Positions 36,083 to 45,239 of a stretch of DNA of 64,000 nt are shown here, one piece after another. The notes below the pieces were generated by a model. That model did not search any database, was not told the origin of the DNA, and worked only from the letters and a program-made list of their open reading frames with translations. The stretch comes from Sulfuritalea sp. GTDB lineage: Bacteria > Pseudomonadota > Gammaproteobacteria > Burkholderiales > Rhodocyclaceae. Made by a program: the position numbers and the translations under genes. The stretch is from positions 1 through 64,000 of the forward strand of contig JAUSCI010000014.1 in NCBI GenBank assembly GCA_030651305.1, in the 5' to 3' direction. Every line of letters begins with the position of its first letter. The first letter of the stretch is position 1.

Positions 36083-37327
36083 CTAGAGAAGGGTAAATTT
36101 TTCGGTGGATTCGTTGTAGCGCACCAGTGTGTACCAAAGCAGCAGCAGGCCGCCGCCGATCAGCAGCGTCCAGCTCCAACTGCCGAGCATTTCGGGAAGG
36201 TAGGCCTGGAAACCGACGCGGGTCATCTCGAAGCTCTCGACATTGGTCTCGTCGATTGCGGTCAGGTTGAGCTTCTTGAACAGGGCACTGGCGATCGAGC
36301 CAATCCAGGCGAAGAAGAACATCGCCACCCACAGCTTCAGGTGGCCTTCGCCCATGCGCCACAGCGAACCCGATGCGCAGCCGCCCGCAAACACCATGCC
36401 GATGCCGAAGATCAGGCCACCCACCAGCGAGCCGATCCAGAAGGCTGGCGGAATAGCGAGGTAGGGATCGATCACCTTCTTCTCGAACAGCAGCGCTGCG
36501 ATCGGAATGCCGATGGCCAGCGCCAGGATCACGGCCTTGGTCATGTCGCCCTCCGCGGTCATGAAGGGTTCGCGGAAGGCACGCGCGAAGCACAGGCGCG
36601 AGCGATGCATAATGAAGCCGATGGCAAAGCCGGCGATGACGATCACGGCGCGCGCCGCCAGTTTTTCGTCGCCCGAGCCATACCATTGCGTGGCCCAGAT
36701 CAGCACGCCGACCACGATGGCGAACCCGAGCCAGGGGTAGCGTTGTGTGACACTTTCAGGGATGTCCAGCGCGGGCGGCGCCTGCATGCCCCACTCGATA
36801 TTGTCCAGGGTCCATAACAGCAGCTTGAGTCCGATCGCCGCGCCGGCCAGCAGGCCCAGCCACATGGCCCAGCCGGCGGGGGAGGAATGCAGCACGGGAT
36901 TGAAGAAGCCGCCGGTGGTGCAGCCGCCGGCCAGCGCTGCGCCGATGCCGAGCAGGCTGCCGCCCAGGGCCGCCCAGAAGTATTCGAGGGGCGGCGGGCG
37001 ATTGGGGCTGAACTGACGCGACAGCAGCGCGGCACTGAACGCGCCCAGCACCAGCATGATGTTCATCAGCGACATGCGATGCATGAGGAAGCCGTCGATA
37101 TCGTGGGGAACGCCGAGCCAGGGGCCGAGCCCGATCAGGTTGTTGAACCAGTCGCCCCAGAACTTGACGCCGCCGAATACGCCCCACACCAGGCCGCTCA
37201 ACATCAGGCCGATGATCACCAGCACCAGCAGCATGGCGCCGACGAAGGGCGACCACTCCTCGACGAAAATCGTTTGGTAGTCCGCCTTGAAACCGGCCCG
37301 CCAGCCGGAGTCGCTATCGGTACTCAT
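36083..37327 (-). CDS. YeeE/YedE family sulfur (thiosulfate) transport protein, long form
   Basis: 414 residues with about ten membrane helices. Two conserved cysteine motifs, AGGCTTGGFFNPV and AGGCASGSLWRMGEG, mark the two halves of the family, which in E. coli YeeE passes thiosulfate into the cell. It sits between a short YeeE-like gene and the triple rhodanese gene in the same direction with spacing of 18 and 9 bases, so all act in one sulfur pathway. Confidence 0.9.
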   Translation of the reverse strand: MSTDSDSGWRAGFKADYQTIFVEEWSPFVGAMLLVLVIIGLMLSGLVWGVFGGVKFWGDWFNNLIGLGPWLGVPHDIDGFLMHRMSLMNIMLVLGAFSAALLSRQFSPNRPPPLEYFWAALGGSLLGIGAALAGGCTTGGFFNPVLHSSPAGWAMWLGLLAGAAIGLKLLLWTLDNIEWGMQAPPALDIPESVTQRYPWLGFAIVVGVLIWATQWYGSGDEKLAARAVIVIAGFAIGFIMHRSRLCFARAFREPFMTAEGDMTKAVILALAIGIPIAALLFEKKVIDPYLAIPPAFWIGSLVGGLIFGIGMVFAGGCASGSLWRMGEGHLKLWVAMFFFAWIGSIASALFKKLNLTAIDETNVESFEMTRVGFQAYLPEMLGSWSWTLLIGGGLLLLWYTLVRYNESTEKFTLL

Positions 37328-37345
37328 CGCATTTCCATTTGCCGG

Positions 37346-37948
37346 CTACCGGGCGCCCTCCACGGCTTGCTGCGCGGTGACCGTACCGCTGCCGCGGCGC
37401 TCGAACCATGAGCCGAAATAGAACACGGCAACCAGCGCAAGCCCGAGAACGGCCAGCACGGCCACTTCCGGAACAGCATAAACGTCGGTGAAGGTGTCGC
37501 CGTCCGCGATCAGCCAAGCGGCCTTCAGCGACTTGAGCGTTGTCCCGTAAAAGACCGCAAACCCGGTTGTACCGAGCAGAACGCCGCCGATGAATACCAG
37601 GGCATCGAGGCGGCCGGAAAACAGGCCCGCCACCGAAGTACCGGGGCAGTAGCCGCCCACCGCAAACCCCGCGCCCACCAGCGCGCCGCCCACGGCCGCC
37701 GCCATCAGCGCAGCCTGCGGCACGGCAATCGAGTCGGGCCGCATCAGCCCGGCGAGGCGCAGCAGCCACAAGCCGACCGCCGCCACCACGATGGCGGTGA
37801 ACATGACCTTGAAAACAGCCCAGTCGGTCAGCTTGAACTGGGCGCTCAGTTTGACGGGACTGCCGAATCCGGCATTTTCCAGCACGTAGCCGAACAGAAT
37901 GCCGCAGAGCAGACCCGACAGCATGCCAGTTTCATTGAGGGGGAACAT
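37346..37948 (-). CDS. YeeE/YedE family membrane protein, short form
   Basis: 200 residues, about five membrane helices, with GGAGT before ATG 37948 and one base after the previous stop. The motif GAGFAVGGYCPGTSVAGLFSGRLDAL is the half-site of the YeeE/YedE family. Together with the neighbouring 176-residue protein it may form a two-subunit equivalent of the full-length transporter. Confidence 0.88.
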   Translation of the reverse strand: MFPLNETGMLSGLLCGILFGYVLENAGFGSPVKLSAQFKLTDWAVFKVMFTAIVVAAVGLWLLRLAGLMRPDSIAVPQAALMAAAVGGALVGAGFAVGGYCPGTSVAGLFSGRLDALVFIGGVLLGTTGFAVFYGTTLKSLKAAWLIADGDTFTDVYAVPEVAVLAVLGLALVAVFYFGSWFERRGSGTVTAQQAVEGAR

Positions 37949-37949
37949 G

Positions 37950-38480
37950 TCAGACTCCTTTGACCAGTCGGCTGACGATCATCCCGGTGGCAAAAAACAA
38001 GGCCAGGAAGACAAAAGCCGAAATGCCCAGTGCCGCCGAACCCGACAGCCCTACGCCGCTGGTGCAACCCCCCGCGATGCGGGCGCCAAAGCCGGCAAGG
38101 AAGCCCCCGGCCAGGGTGGCGATCAGGCGCTTCGGGGTGCCGACGCTGCGTGCGCCATCCAGTTGCACGCGAAAACGACCCGCAGTGAAAGCCGCCACCA
38201 GCGCGCCGATGGCGACGCCGAGGATTTCCCAGGTCATCCATGAGCCGATCGGGCTGCCGTCCGCGACCATCGGTCCCAGGTAGCCGTTCGCCCTGGTGGC
38301 TTCCGGCGCCAGTTGCAGCCCCACGCCGGCAACCATGTCGGTAGCCGCCCCGCTGGCCCCCAGGCCGTGAGCGGAAAGAACAAAGGTCAGCAACAAGACC
38401 AGGCCGAGCGCGATGCCCGCGGCCAAGGGTGACCAGAAGGGTCTGATTTCCGGATTGCCTTGCTTTTCCGATGTGCTCAT
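37950..38480 (-). CDS. YeeE/YedE family membrane protein, short form
   Basis: 176 residues, about four membrane helices, with the Cys half-site GARIAGGCTSGVGLSGSAALGIS. It precedes the 200-residue half by a single base, an arrangement typical of paired PmpA/PmpB-like sulfur transporters. It comes directly after the cytochrome c gene of the same operon. Confidence 0.88.
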   Translation of the reverse strand: MSTSEKQGNPEIRPFWSPLAAGIALGLVLLLTFVLSAHGLGASGAATDMVAGVGLQLAPEATRANGYLGPMVADGSPIGSWMTWEILGVAIGALVAAFTAGRFRVQLDGARSVGTPKRLIATLAGGFLAGFGARIAGGCTSGVGLSGSAALGISAFVFLALFFATGMIVSRLVKGV

Positions 38481-38599
38481 GACGTTTTCCTTTCGTAGGC
38501 CGAATCGCTATCGCTGCCAAAAGCCGATCACATGGTCGATCAGGCGCGCAAAGCCGGCGCACGCCCCAGGAGGCGTACGCCTTCGGCCGTGCCCTTGTG

Positions 38600-38986
38600 T
38601 CAGTTGCAGCTGGCCGGCGCGTCGCCGTCCTTGGCGCCCTTGGTCAGGAAGGCCGCGATGTCGTCGAGCAATTCCTGATCCGGCACGGCGGCAAATTTCT
38701 CGGCGGCCTTGTTGCCCGACTTGATGCTGGCGCGGTAGGCCTTGCTGACGTACTGCTTGACCGTGTCCTTGCCCTTGGCGTGCTTGTCGCCCTTGAGGTA
38801 GGCCGCCCATTCCGCTTTGGTTTTGGAACTCGGGTTGATAGTGCCGACCGGTTGCACCGCGTGGCAGGAGGTGCACACGCTGCGGTAATAGACGCGGCCG
38901 CGCTTCCAGTCGGCGTCATAGGCGAAAGCGGCGGAGGCGAGCAGGGACAGTGCGACGCCGACGGTGAGTTGGTTGGTGAATTTCAT
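38600..38986 (-). CDS. periplasmic monoheme cytochrome c of the sulfur operon
   Basis: 128 residues from ATG 38986, seven bases after GGAG; the track's ATG 38992 is only one base from it. Signal peptide ...LLASAAFAYDA, heme motif VCTSCHAVQPVG. There is no obvious class I Met ligand loop, so the distal ligand is uncertain. Position between cytochrome b and the YeeE genes suggests it carries electrons between the octaheme enzyme/cytochrome b and the respiratory chain. Confidence 0.88.
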   Translation of the reverse strand: MKFTNQLTVGVALSLLASAAFAYDADWKRGRVYYRSVCTSCHAVQPVGTINPSSKTKAEWAAYLKGDKHAKGKDTVKQYVSKAYRASIKSGNKAAEKFAAVPDQELLDDIAAFLTKGAKDGDAPASCN

Positions 38987-39014
38987 GGTCATACTCCTTG
39001 TTGAACTTTGGTAA

Positions 39015-39611
39015 TCAATCGACTTCTTCCCAGCCGGTGATCATGGCCTTGATGTGGGCCATCGGCGTATGTCCGGCAGTGGTCAGATAGACGTGGGCGA
39101 TGAGGAAGGCCAGCATCATGAAGGCGCCGATGATGTGTCCGGTGGCGACCCATTCCAGTTGCAGCGCGGTCAAGCCCCATGCGGCCCAGTTGTCGTAGAA
39201 CAGGTAGAGCACGCCGGTGACCCAGATCAGCGGCCCGACACAAACCATGATGGCGAGATAGGCCAGCCGCTGCAGCGGATTGTGCTTGCGCAACTGCGTC
39301 AGCTTGAACGGATGCGGTGCATTCCTGAAAATGCCGAACAGGTAGTAGTTCGCCATCGCCATGACTTTTTCCGTAGTCGGAATGTACTGCTTCCATTCGC
39401 CGGTAGTGAAGTGCCAGAAGATCGCGAATACCCACAGGCCGATCAGCGACCACGCGGCGATGGTGTGGTAGGCCACCGCTTTTTCGAAGCCGAAGATGGT
39501 GTAGGTGCCGTGGATGTCGAAGGCAGTGAGCATCAGGAACATGATCAGCCCGGCCTGCGACCAGTGCCAGAAACGCTCGAAGAGCTTGAAGACATAGATA
39601 CGTTCAGACAT
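39015..39611 (-). CDS. membrane cytochrome b (b561 / thiosulfate-reductase-like)
   Basis: 198 residues from ATG 39611 with AAGGAG upstream (the track starts at a TTG). Four membrane helices carry the heme histidines in FERFWHWSQ, AVAYHTIAAWS and AFLIAHVYLTTAGHT. The family is the di-heme cytochrome b that links the quinone pool to periplasmic partners. It follows the octaheme cytochrome gene by 12 bases and is its likely quinone-side partner. Confidence 0.9.
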   Translation of the reverse strand: MSERIYVFKLFERFWHWSQAGLIMFLMLTAFDIHGTYTIFGFEKAVAYHTIAAWSLIGLWVFAIFWHFTTGEWKQYIPTTEKVMAMANYYLFGIFRNAPHPFKLTQLRKHNPLQRLAYLAIMVCVGPLIWVTGVLYLFYDNWAAWGLTALQLEWVATGHIIGAFMMLAFLIAHVYLTTAGHTPMAHIKAMITGWEEVD

Positions 39612-39623
39612 TTTCAATACTCC

Positions 39624-41246
39624 TTAGTGCCGGCGAGCGGTGACGATGCGCAAGGTCGCGTGACCGAACACGCCGAGCAGGGTCAGGAAGACGATCGCCC
39701 AGCCGACGGTGTCCAGCAGCTTGTTGTTGTCGCGAACCGGGATGTAGATCCCCGGAATACCGGCCAGCCGGCCGTCCTTGCTGTGGCATTCGACGCAGCC
39801 CAGCGCCTTTTCCTTGGGCGCGACCATGTGGTTGATCGGCCAGGACATTTCGGTCTTGATGAAGTCGATCTTGCCGGAGAAGGGATGGCCGGAAGTGTTC
39901 ATGCCGACCGCAATGGCCTTGTCCCAATCCAGATTTTTCCAGTAGCCGGTGTCGTCGTTGCCCGCCGTGTGCGGCGTGACCAGCGTCTTGTTCACCGGGT
40001 CGTAGGGCTGCGAGCCACGGAACACCTTCATTGGCCAGATCATCGACTTGCCGTCGCTCGGACTGCCACCGATCTTGTTGATCGGCGTGCGCTGCCCGGT
40101 CTTCTCGATCTTGTCGGTAATCAGCGTGTAAGTTACCTGGCCGTTGAACCAGACGTACTCTGGTTTGACGTTCTCGCCGAGCGTGAAGTCGCCTTTTCTC
40201 GATTCGTAGATGATGCGGCCCTTGGCGTCCTTCTTGGTGATGTGCTTGCCTTCGGCGTCGCGCTGGCCGGCGGTGGACCAGTCCCAGGTCATCTTGGTGG
40301 CGATGCCGCCGCGGGCGAAGCTGGGAATATGGCAGGTCTGGCAGGCGATCTTGGCCGCGTGCTGGTTCAGCCGCGCTTCTTTCTTGTGCGGAGCGTTGTC
40401 GTGGCAGGCGACGCAGGTGGCCGGGTTGCCGTTGTCGGCCTTGCCGCGCAGGTGGGCGCCCTTGCTGTCCTTGGCGGTCGGCGTGTAGCGGCTACCGGCA
40501 ACGTCGTGGCTTGAGGTCTTGTGACAGGTGGCGCAGGTGAAGTCGAGCCCGGTGGCATCCATGTGCACGTCGACTTCCTTCTCGGGCGCCGACATTGAAC
40601 TGTCGAGGTCGCCGTGTTTGACGCCGTCACCGCCGCCGCCATTGAAGTGGCAGGCGCCGCAGGTGTCGCGGCTGGATTTGCCGACCTTCTGCGCGATCTT
40701 GGAAAGGTCGATGGCCTTGAGGATCTTGCCCGATCCCGGCGGGAACTCCATGTCCTTGGTGACCACGTTGCCCGCCAGTCCGGAGGGCTTCTTGTAGTTG
40801 CCGGTGGTGTCGTGGCAGGCCAGGCAATCGACGTTTTCTTCGGACTTGAAGTCGAAGCTGGCATCTTTCCAGCCGTAGCCGACGTGGCAACTGTTGCAGG
40901 CCGCCTCGTTCGACGCGACGGAAATGCAGAAGTTATTGACGACGGTCTTCTTGCCCAGCGTCTGCCCGGTTTGGGGGTTCAGGTATTCCCATTTCCAGTG
41001 CTTGGTGCGGTGAATCTGGCCGGCCGCCTCGGTGTGGCAGCGCAGGCAGGCCTTGGTGACCTCCGGGCCGGAGTTGAAGACCTGCTGCAGTTCTTTGAAC
41101 TTGGTGTGATCGGCGGTGGTGGTGAGCTTGACCGGCTTGAGTTCCGGCTTGGCGTCATCGGCCAGAACGGGGCCGGTGGCTGCCAGCCAGCCGGCGCAGC
41201 ACAACGCCAACGTGGTTCGCATGAATGTAGGCATGAATATCCCCAT
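39624..41246 (-). CDS. otr: octaheme c-type cytochrome, tetrathionate reductase (Otr) family
   Basis: 540 residues (ATG 41234, after GGGGATA, is an alternative start). A signal peptide is followed by eight CxxCH motifs in order: CLRCH, CNSCH, CLACH, CGACH, CATCH, CVACH, CQTCH, CVECH. A C-terminal helix (TVGWAIVFLTLLGVFGHATL) anchors it to the membrane, unlike the soluble Shewanella Otr. Family members reduce tetrathionate, nitrite or hydroxylamine in vitro; the physiological substrate is open. The sulfur transport and rhodanese genes downstream argue for a sulfur substrate. First gene of the operon, with an FNR-like box upstream. Confidence 0.93.
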   Translation of the reverse strand: MGIFMPTFMRTTLALCCAGWLAATGPVLADDAKPELKPVKLTTTADHTKFKELQQVFNSGPEVTKACLRCHTEAAGQIHRTKHWKWEYLNPQTGQTLGKKTVVNNFCISVASNEAACNSCHVGYGWKDASFDFKSEENVDCLACHDTTGNYKKPSGLAGNVVTKDMEFPPGSGKILKAIDLSKIAQKVGKSSRDTCGACHFNGGGGDGVKHGDLDSSMSAPEKEVDVHMDATGLDFTCATCHKTSSHDVAGSRYTPTAKDSKGAHLRGKADNGNPATCVACHDNAPHKKEARLNQHAAKIACQTCHIPSFARGGIATKMTWDWSTAGQRDAEGKHITKKDAKGRIIYESRKGDFTLGENVKPEYVWFNGQVTYTLITDKIEKTGQRTPINKIGGSPSDGKSMIWPMKVFRGSQPYDPVNKTLVTPHTAGNDDTGYWKNLDWDKAIAVGMNTSGHPFSGKIDFIKTEMSWPINHMVAPKEKALGCVECHSKDGRLAGIPGIYIPVRDNNKLLDTVGWAIVFLTLLGVFGHATLRIVTARRH

Positions 41247-41449
41247 GTATGACCGTATCGCAGATTCTCGGCAACCAAATACCTTCGTAACAGCCTGACT
41301 GGGCGGTTCAGAAGCGATGGGTCCAGCCCGCCAGCAAGCGAATCATCAAAACGACGCAGGACAGCCAGAACGATGAACCGAAGGCAGTTTCTATTCTGTT
41401 TGGTAGCGCACAGAACTACCGACTTGCCGTACCGCTATTGCTACGATAA

Positions 41450-41492
41450 TTAGTATCTGCTGATATACCTATGGGGAGTTGACTTGGGTCAA
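41450..41492 (-). promoter_or_regulatory. putative FNR/DNR-type promoter of the otr operon
   Basis: TTGACTTGGGTCAA (41479-41492) is an inverted repeat TTGAC-N4-GTCAA close to the FNR consensus. On the minus strand a -10-like TACTAA follows at 41455 to 41450, placing the box centre about 42 bases upstream of the expected start, the class II activator position. The box overlaps the last codons of ilvD. The leader to otr would be about 200 bases. Confidence 0.5.
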
Positions 41493-43336
41493 CAAAGTTG
41501 CAAAATATCCCGCACTGCACCAGTGTCGGCCGAGGTGGTCATTGCGGCATAGGCCAGGAGTGCCGCCGACACCGCGCGCTGGCGATTGGCCGGCTTCCAG
41601 GCCCGGCTGCCCCTGGCTTCCATCTCAGCGCGCCGTGCCGCCAGCGCCGACTTTTCAATGACCAGATGAATCCGCCGGTTGGGAATGTCGATCTCGATGG
41701 TGTCGCCCTCTTCGACCAGGCCGATGGCGCCGCCGGCTGCGGCTTCCGGCGAAGCGTGGCCGATGGAAAGCCCCGAAGTGCCGCCGGAGAAGCGGCCATC
41801 GGTGAGCAGTGCGCAGACCTTGCCCATGCCCTTCGACTTGAGGTAGGAGGTCGGATACAGCATTTCCTGCATGCCGGGGCCGCCTTTCGGGCCTTCGTAG
41901 ACCACGATGACGATGTCGCCGGCGACGATCTGATCGGCGAGGATTTTCTCGACCGCTTCCTCCTGCGACTGGCAGACGCGGGCACGGCCGGTGAATTTGA
42001 GGTTCGAGTCATCGACGCCGGCGGTCTTGACGACGCAGCCCTTCTCCGCGATGTTGCCGTAGAGCACGGCTAGTCCGCCATCGAGCGAGAAGGCGTGCGC
42101 CTTGTCGTGGATGCAGCCGTTGGCGCGATCGAGATCGAGTTTCGGGTAGCGGCGATTTTGCGAGAAGGCGACTTGCGTCGGCACGCCGCCCGGCGCCGCG
42201 CGGTAGAAATCATGCACCGCCGGATCGGTGTTGCGCTTTACATCGCAGCAATCGAGCGCCTCGCCCATGGTCGGGTAGAGCACGGTCGGACAGTTGCGGT
42301 TGATCAGGCCGGCGCGGTCCAGTTCGCCGAGGATGGCCATGATGCCCCCGGCGCGATGCACGTCTTCCATGTGGTACTTCTGCGTCGACGGCGCCACCTT
42401 GGCCAGGCAGGGCACTTTGCGCGACATGCGGTCGATGTCGGCCAGGTTGAAGTCGACGCCGGCCTCCTGCGCCGCGGCCAGCAGGTGCAGCACGGTGTTG
42501 GTCGAGCCGCCCATGGCGATATCCAGCGCAATGGCATTCTCGAAAGAGGCGAAGCTGGCGATGCTGCGCGGCAGGACGGATGCGTCATCGCCCTCGTACC
42601 AGCGTCGGCTCAGCTCGACGATCAGGCGGCCGGCCTTGAGGAAAAGCTTCTCGCGGTCGGCATGGGTCGCCAGCAACGAACCGTTGCCGGGCAAGGAGAG
42701 GCCCAGCGCCTCGGTCAGGCAGTTCATCGAATTGGCGGTGAACATGCCCGAGCAGGAGCCGCAGGTCGGGCAGGCCGAGCGTTCCATGGAGGCGACCTCG
42801 GCATCGCTGTTCTTGCTGTCGGCCGATTCGATCATGGCGTCGATCAGGTCGACCATGCGGTACTCGCCGTGCCACTTGACTTTGCCGGCCTCCATCGGTC
42901 CGCCGGAGACAAACACGGCGGGAATGTTGAGCCGCAGCGCCGCCATCAGCATGCCTGGGGTGATCTTGTCGCAGTTGGAAATGCACACCATCGCATCGGC
43001 GCAATGGCCATTGACCATGTACTCGACCGAGTCGGCGATCAATTCCCGCGACGGCAACGAATAGAGCATGCCGCCGTGGCCCATGGCGATGCCGTCATCG
43101 ATCGCGATGGTGTTGAATTCCTTGGCGACGCCGCCTGCCGCCTCGATCTCGCGGGCGACCAGTTGTCCCATGTCCTTCAGATGCACATGGCCCGGCACGA
43201 ACTGGGTAAAGGAATTAACCACGGCGATGATCGGTTTGCCGAAGTCGCCGTCCTTCATGCCGGTGGCGCGCCATAGCGAACGTGCGCCGGCCATGTTGCG
43301 GCCGTGGGTGGAGGTGCGGGAACGATAGACGGGCAT
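41489..43336 (-). CDS. ilvD: dihydroxy-acid dehydratase
   Basis: 615 residues, the standard length. It dehydrates dihydroxy-acids in isoleucine and valine synthesis with an iron-sulfur cluster; ligands are seen in [11 protein letters not shown] and [19 protein letters not shown]. The ending [21 protein letters not shown] is typical. A copy of the dispersed motif is embedded at 41631-41656 (residues KSALAARR) without changing the length. It is convergent in function with no neighbours of the pathway. Confidence 0.97.
   Translation of the reverse strand: MPVYRSRTSTHGRNMAGARSLWRATGMKDGDFGKPIIAVVNSFTQFVPGHVHLKDMGQLVAREIEAAGGVAKEFNTIAIDDGIAMGHGGMLYSLPSRELIADSVEYMVNGHCADAMVCISNCDKITPGMLMAALRLNIPAVFVSGGPMEAGKVKWHGEYRMVDLIDAMIESADSKNSDAEVASMERSACPTCGSCSGMFTANSMNCLTEALGLSLPGNGSLLATHADREKLFLKAGRLIVELSRRWYEGDDASVLPRSIASFASFENAIALDIAMGGSTNTVLHLLAAAQEAGVDFNLADIDRMSRKVPCLAKVAPSTQKYHMEDVHRAGGIMAILGELDRAGLINRNCPTVLYPTMGEALDCCDVKRNTDPAVHDFYRAAPGGVPTQVAFSQNRRYPKLDLDRANGCIHDKAHAFSLDGGLAVLYGNIAEKGCVVKTAGVDDSNLKFTGRARVCQSQEEAVEKILADQIVAGDIVIVVYEGPKGGPGMQEMLYPTSYLKSKGMGKVCALLTDGRFSGGTSGLSIGHASPEAAAGGAIGLVEEGDTIEIDIPNRRIHLVIEKSALAARRAEMEARGSRAWKPANRQRAVSAALLAYAAMTTSADTGAVRDILQLC
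41631..41656 (-). repeat. dispersed AGTCGGCGCTGGCG motif, copy inside ilvD
   Basis: Minus strand AAAAGTCGGCGCTGGCG followed by GCACGGCG, same sense as ilvD, encoding KSALAARR. Confidence 0.6.
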
Positions 43337-43393
43337 GGGAATCTCCTGCGATGGGCTCGGCGGCCGGGAAAGAGTCGGTAATTCTAGCGGAAG

Positions 43394-43418
43394 CGCCGTC
43401 TCGCCAGCGCCGACTCCT
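43394..43418 (-). repeat. dispersed AGTCGGCGCTGGCG motif, copy between ilvD and lgt
   Basis: Minus strand AGGAGTCGGCGCTGGCG followed by AGACGGCG in the divergent ilvD/lgt spacer. Confidence 0.6.
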
Positions 43419-43443
43419 GACGGACGGTTAGAATCCGGCCACC

Positions 43444-44232
43444 ATGCTGATCCATCCCCAGTTCGATCCCATCGCCCTGCAAGTCGGCCCGCTAGCTGTG
43501 CGCTGGTACGGCCTCATGTATCTGGCCGGCTTCGTTGCCTTTCTCTGGCTGGGCAAGCGGCGCGCGGCGGCCCAGCCGTGGCACGGCATGACGGCGCAGG
43601 ACATCGACGATCTGCTGTTCTACGGCGTGCTCGGCGTGGTGCTGGGTGGCCGGCTGGGACAGGTATTGTTCTATGAGCCGGGCTACTACCTTTCGCATCC
43701 GCTGGAGATCCTTGCGGTGTGGAAGGGCGGCATGGCTTTTCACGGCGGCATGCTCGGCGTGTTCGTGGCGATGGCGTTGTGGGCCCGCAAGGCCGGCAAG
43801 ACGTTTTTCCAGGTGACCGACTTCATCGCCCCGCTGGTGCCGCTGGGCCTGCTGGCCGGCCGCATCGGCAATTTCATCAACGGCGAGTTGTGGGGCCGGG
43901 CGGCCGATGCCACGCTGCCCTGGGCAATGGTCTTCCCGCAAGTCGACCAACTGCCGCGCCATCCGTCGCCGCTGTACCAGGCGGCGGGCGAGGGGCTGCT
44001 GCTGTTCGTGATTCTGTGGCTGTATTCGGCGCGGCAGCGCGGGCTGGGCCAGATCTCGGGTATGTTCATGATCGGCTACGGCATACTGCGTTTCGTCGCG
44101 GAGTATTTCCGCGAGCCGGATCACGGCATCTTCGGGCTGTCCTACGCGGTCAGCATGGGCCAGTGGTTGAGTCTGCCGATGATTGGTTTCGGACTCTGGC
44201 TACTGGGGCGCAAGACCGCACGCCAAAACTGA
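43444..44232 (+). CDS. lgt: prolipoprotein diacylglyceryl transferase
   Basis: 262 residues, seven membrane helices. It attaches diacylglycerol to the lipobox cysteine of lipoproteins. The signature [18 protein letters not shown], the HGGMLGV loop and the [11 protein letters not shown] segment are all present. It diverges from ilvD, a common neighbour. Confidence 0.97.
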   Translation: MLIHPQFDPIALQVGPLAVRWYGLMYLAGFVAFLWLGKRRAAAQPWHGMTAQDIDDLLFYGVLGVVLGGRLGQVLFYEPGYYLSHPLEILAVWKGGMAFHGGMLGVFVAMALWARKAGKTFFQVTDFIAPLVPLGLLAGRIGNFINGELWGRAADATLPWAMVFPQVDQLPRHPSPLYQAAGEGLLLFVILWLYSARQRGLGQISGMFMIGYGILRFVAEYFREPDHGIFGLSYAVSMGQWLSLPMIGFGLWLLGRKTARQN

Positions 44233-44327
44233 CGAAAGACGTCTGGCATTAAAACGCCGACCCGCAGTACCGCGCGATCAGGAATCCATGAATCGCAAGA
44301 CATCCCTAACCCATTCAGAAATCAACC

Positions 44328-44675
44328 ATGAACTCTTCGTCTCCATGTTTTTCAGCATTTGTCGCAACAGCACTTGTTGCCGCCGCTTCTTCCTCGCTTG
44401 CTGCCACGGTTCCTGTCGACGTCGAGGCGGCCAAGGCCGTATTCAAGGAGAACGACTGCCGCAAATGTCACGATCCGGTCAAAACGAAAGGCGGTCCATC
44501 CCTCAAGAAGATCGCGGAAAAGTAAAAGGCTGACGGCAAACAGAAGGCTATTAGGCAAATGACCCAGGGTCCGCGGATCAAGCTGGATGATGGCAAGGAG
44601 GAAGATAACAAGATTCTCGATGCCAAGGATCCAAAGGTGCTGAAAAACGTGGCGCAGTGGATTCTTTCGCAGTGA
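44328..44675 (+). pseudogene. cytochrome c gene interrupted by a nonsense codon
   Basis: The frame begins with a signal peptide (VATALVAAASSSLAATV) and a heme site (NDCRKCHDP), continues to KKIAEK, then meets TAA at 44523-44525. The same frame then reads on without further stops as KADGKQKAIRQMTQGP...KNVAQWILSQ to TGA at 44673-44675. The paralog 130 bases downstream has KKYMGKAD at this place, so the stop most likely replaced a Tyr codon. The truncated product keeps the heme site but loses half of the fold. Confidence 0.82.
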
Positions 44676-44806
44676 TCGACCTGGCATCGCGATGGCTTGG
44701 CATACCTTGGTGTGAAACACGCTGAAACAATTCAGCGTCAGCAATACGTCATGGCCGACGTTATTCGGGGTGTACGGCATCACGCCGAATAACCGGAAAC
44801 AAGATC

Positions 44807-45148
44807 ATGAAAAGCAAGACCTTACTTTTGATTGCAGGATCCCTGTTGTTTGCCCTGACCGGTCTGGTACCGGCACAGGCGGCGGTCGACGAGGAAGCCG
44901 CTCAGGCGCTCCTGAAAAAAGGCGACTGCTTCAAGTGCCACGCCATCGACAAGAAGAAGGACGGTCCGTCCTACAAGGAAGTCGCCAAGAAATACATGGG
45001 CAAGGCGGATGCGGAAACCAAAATGGTCAAGCACATCACTCTGAAGCCCATGATCGAGATTGACGGCAAAAAGGAAGAACACAAGGCGATCAAGAGCAGC
45101 GATGCGGCGGAGATCAAGAATGCCGTGCAGTGGATCCTGACCCGGTAA
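44807..45148 (+). CDS. small lysine-rich cytochrome c, periplasmic
   Basis: 113 residues. Signal peptide ending PAQAAVDE, heme motif DCFKCHAID, and a likely Met ligand in LKPMIEIDG. It is the intact paralog of the pseudogene directly upstream. The many lysines around the heme suggest docking to an acidic partner. A strong hairpin follows the stop. Confidence 0.9.
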   Translation: MKSKTLLLIAGSLLFALTGLVPAQAAVDEEAAQALLKKGDCFKCHAIDKKKDGPSYKEVAKKYMGKADAETKMVKHITLKPMIEIDGKKEEHKAIKSSDAAEIKNAVQWILTR

Positions 45149-45178
45149 CGGTCGCCGGCATCAAGACCGCAACAAGAA

Positions 45179-45214
45179 AGAGGGTGGATTTTGCCGAGGC
45201 GGAATCCACCCTCT
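45179..45214. terminator. hairpin terminator between convergent genes
   Basis: AGAGGGTGGATT and AATCCACCCTCT form a perfect 12-base stem with a 12-base loop between the cytochrome c and the convergent flavin oxidoreductase. T-runs are weak on both sides. Confidence 0.65.
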
Positions 45215-45239
45215 GAGCGTCTTCTTGTTCCCCTCAAGC

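Noticed and set aside
39054-40514. 486-residue plus-strand ORF over otr and cytochrome b
   Set aside because: Opposite strand of genes with eight heme motifs and clear membrane helices.
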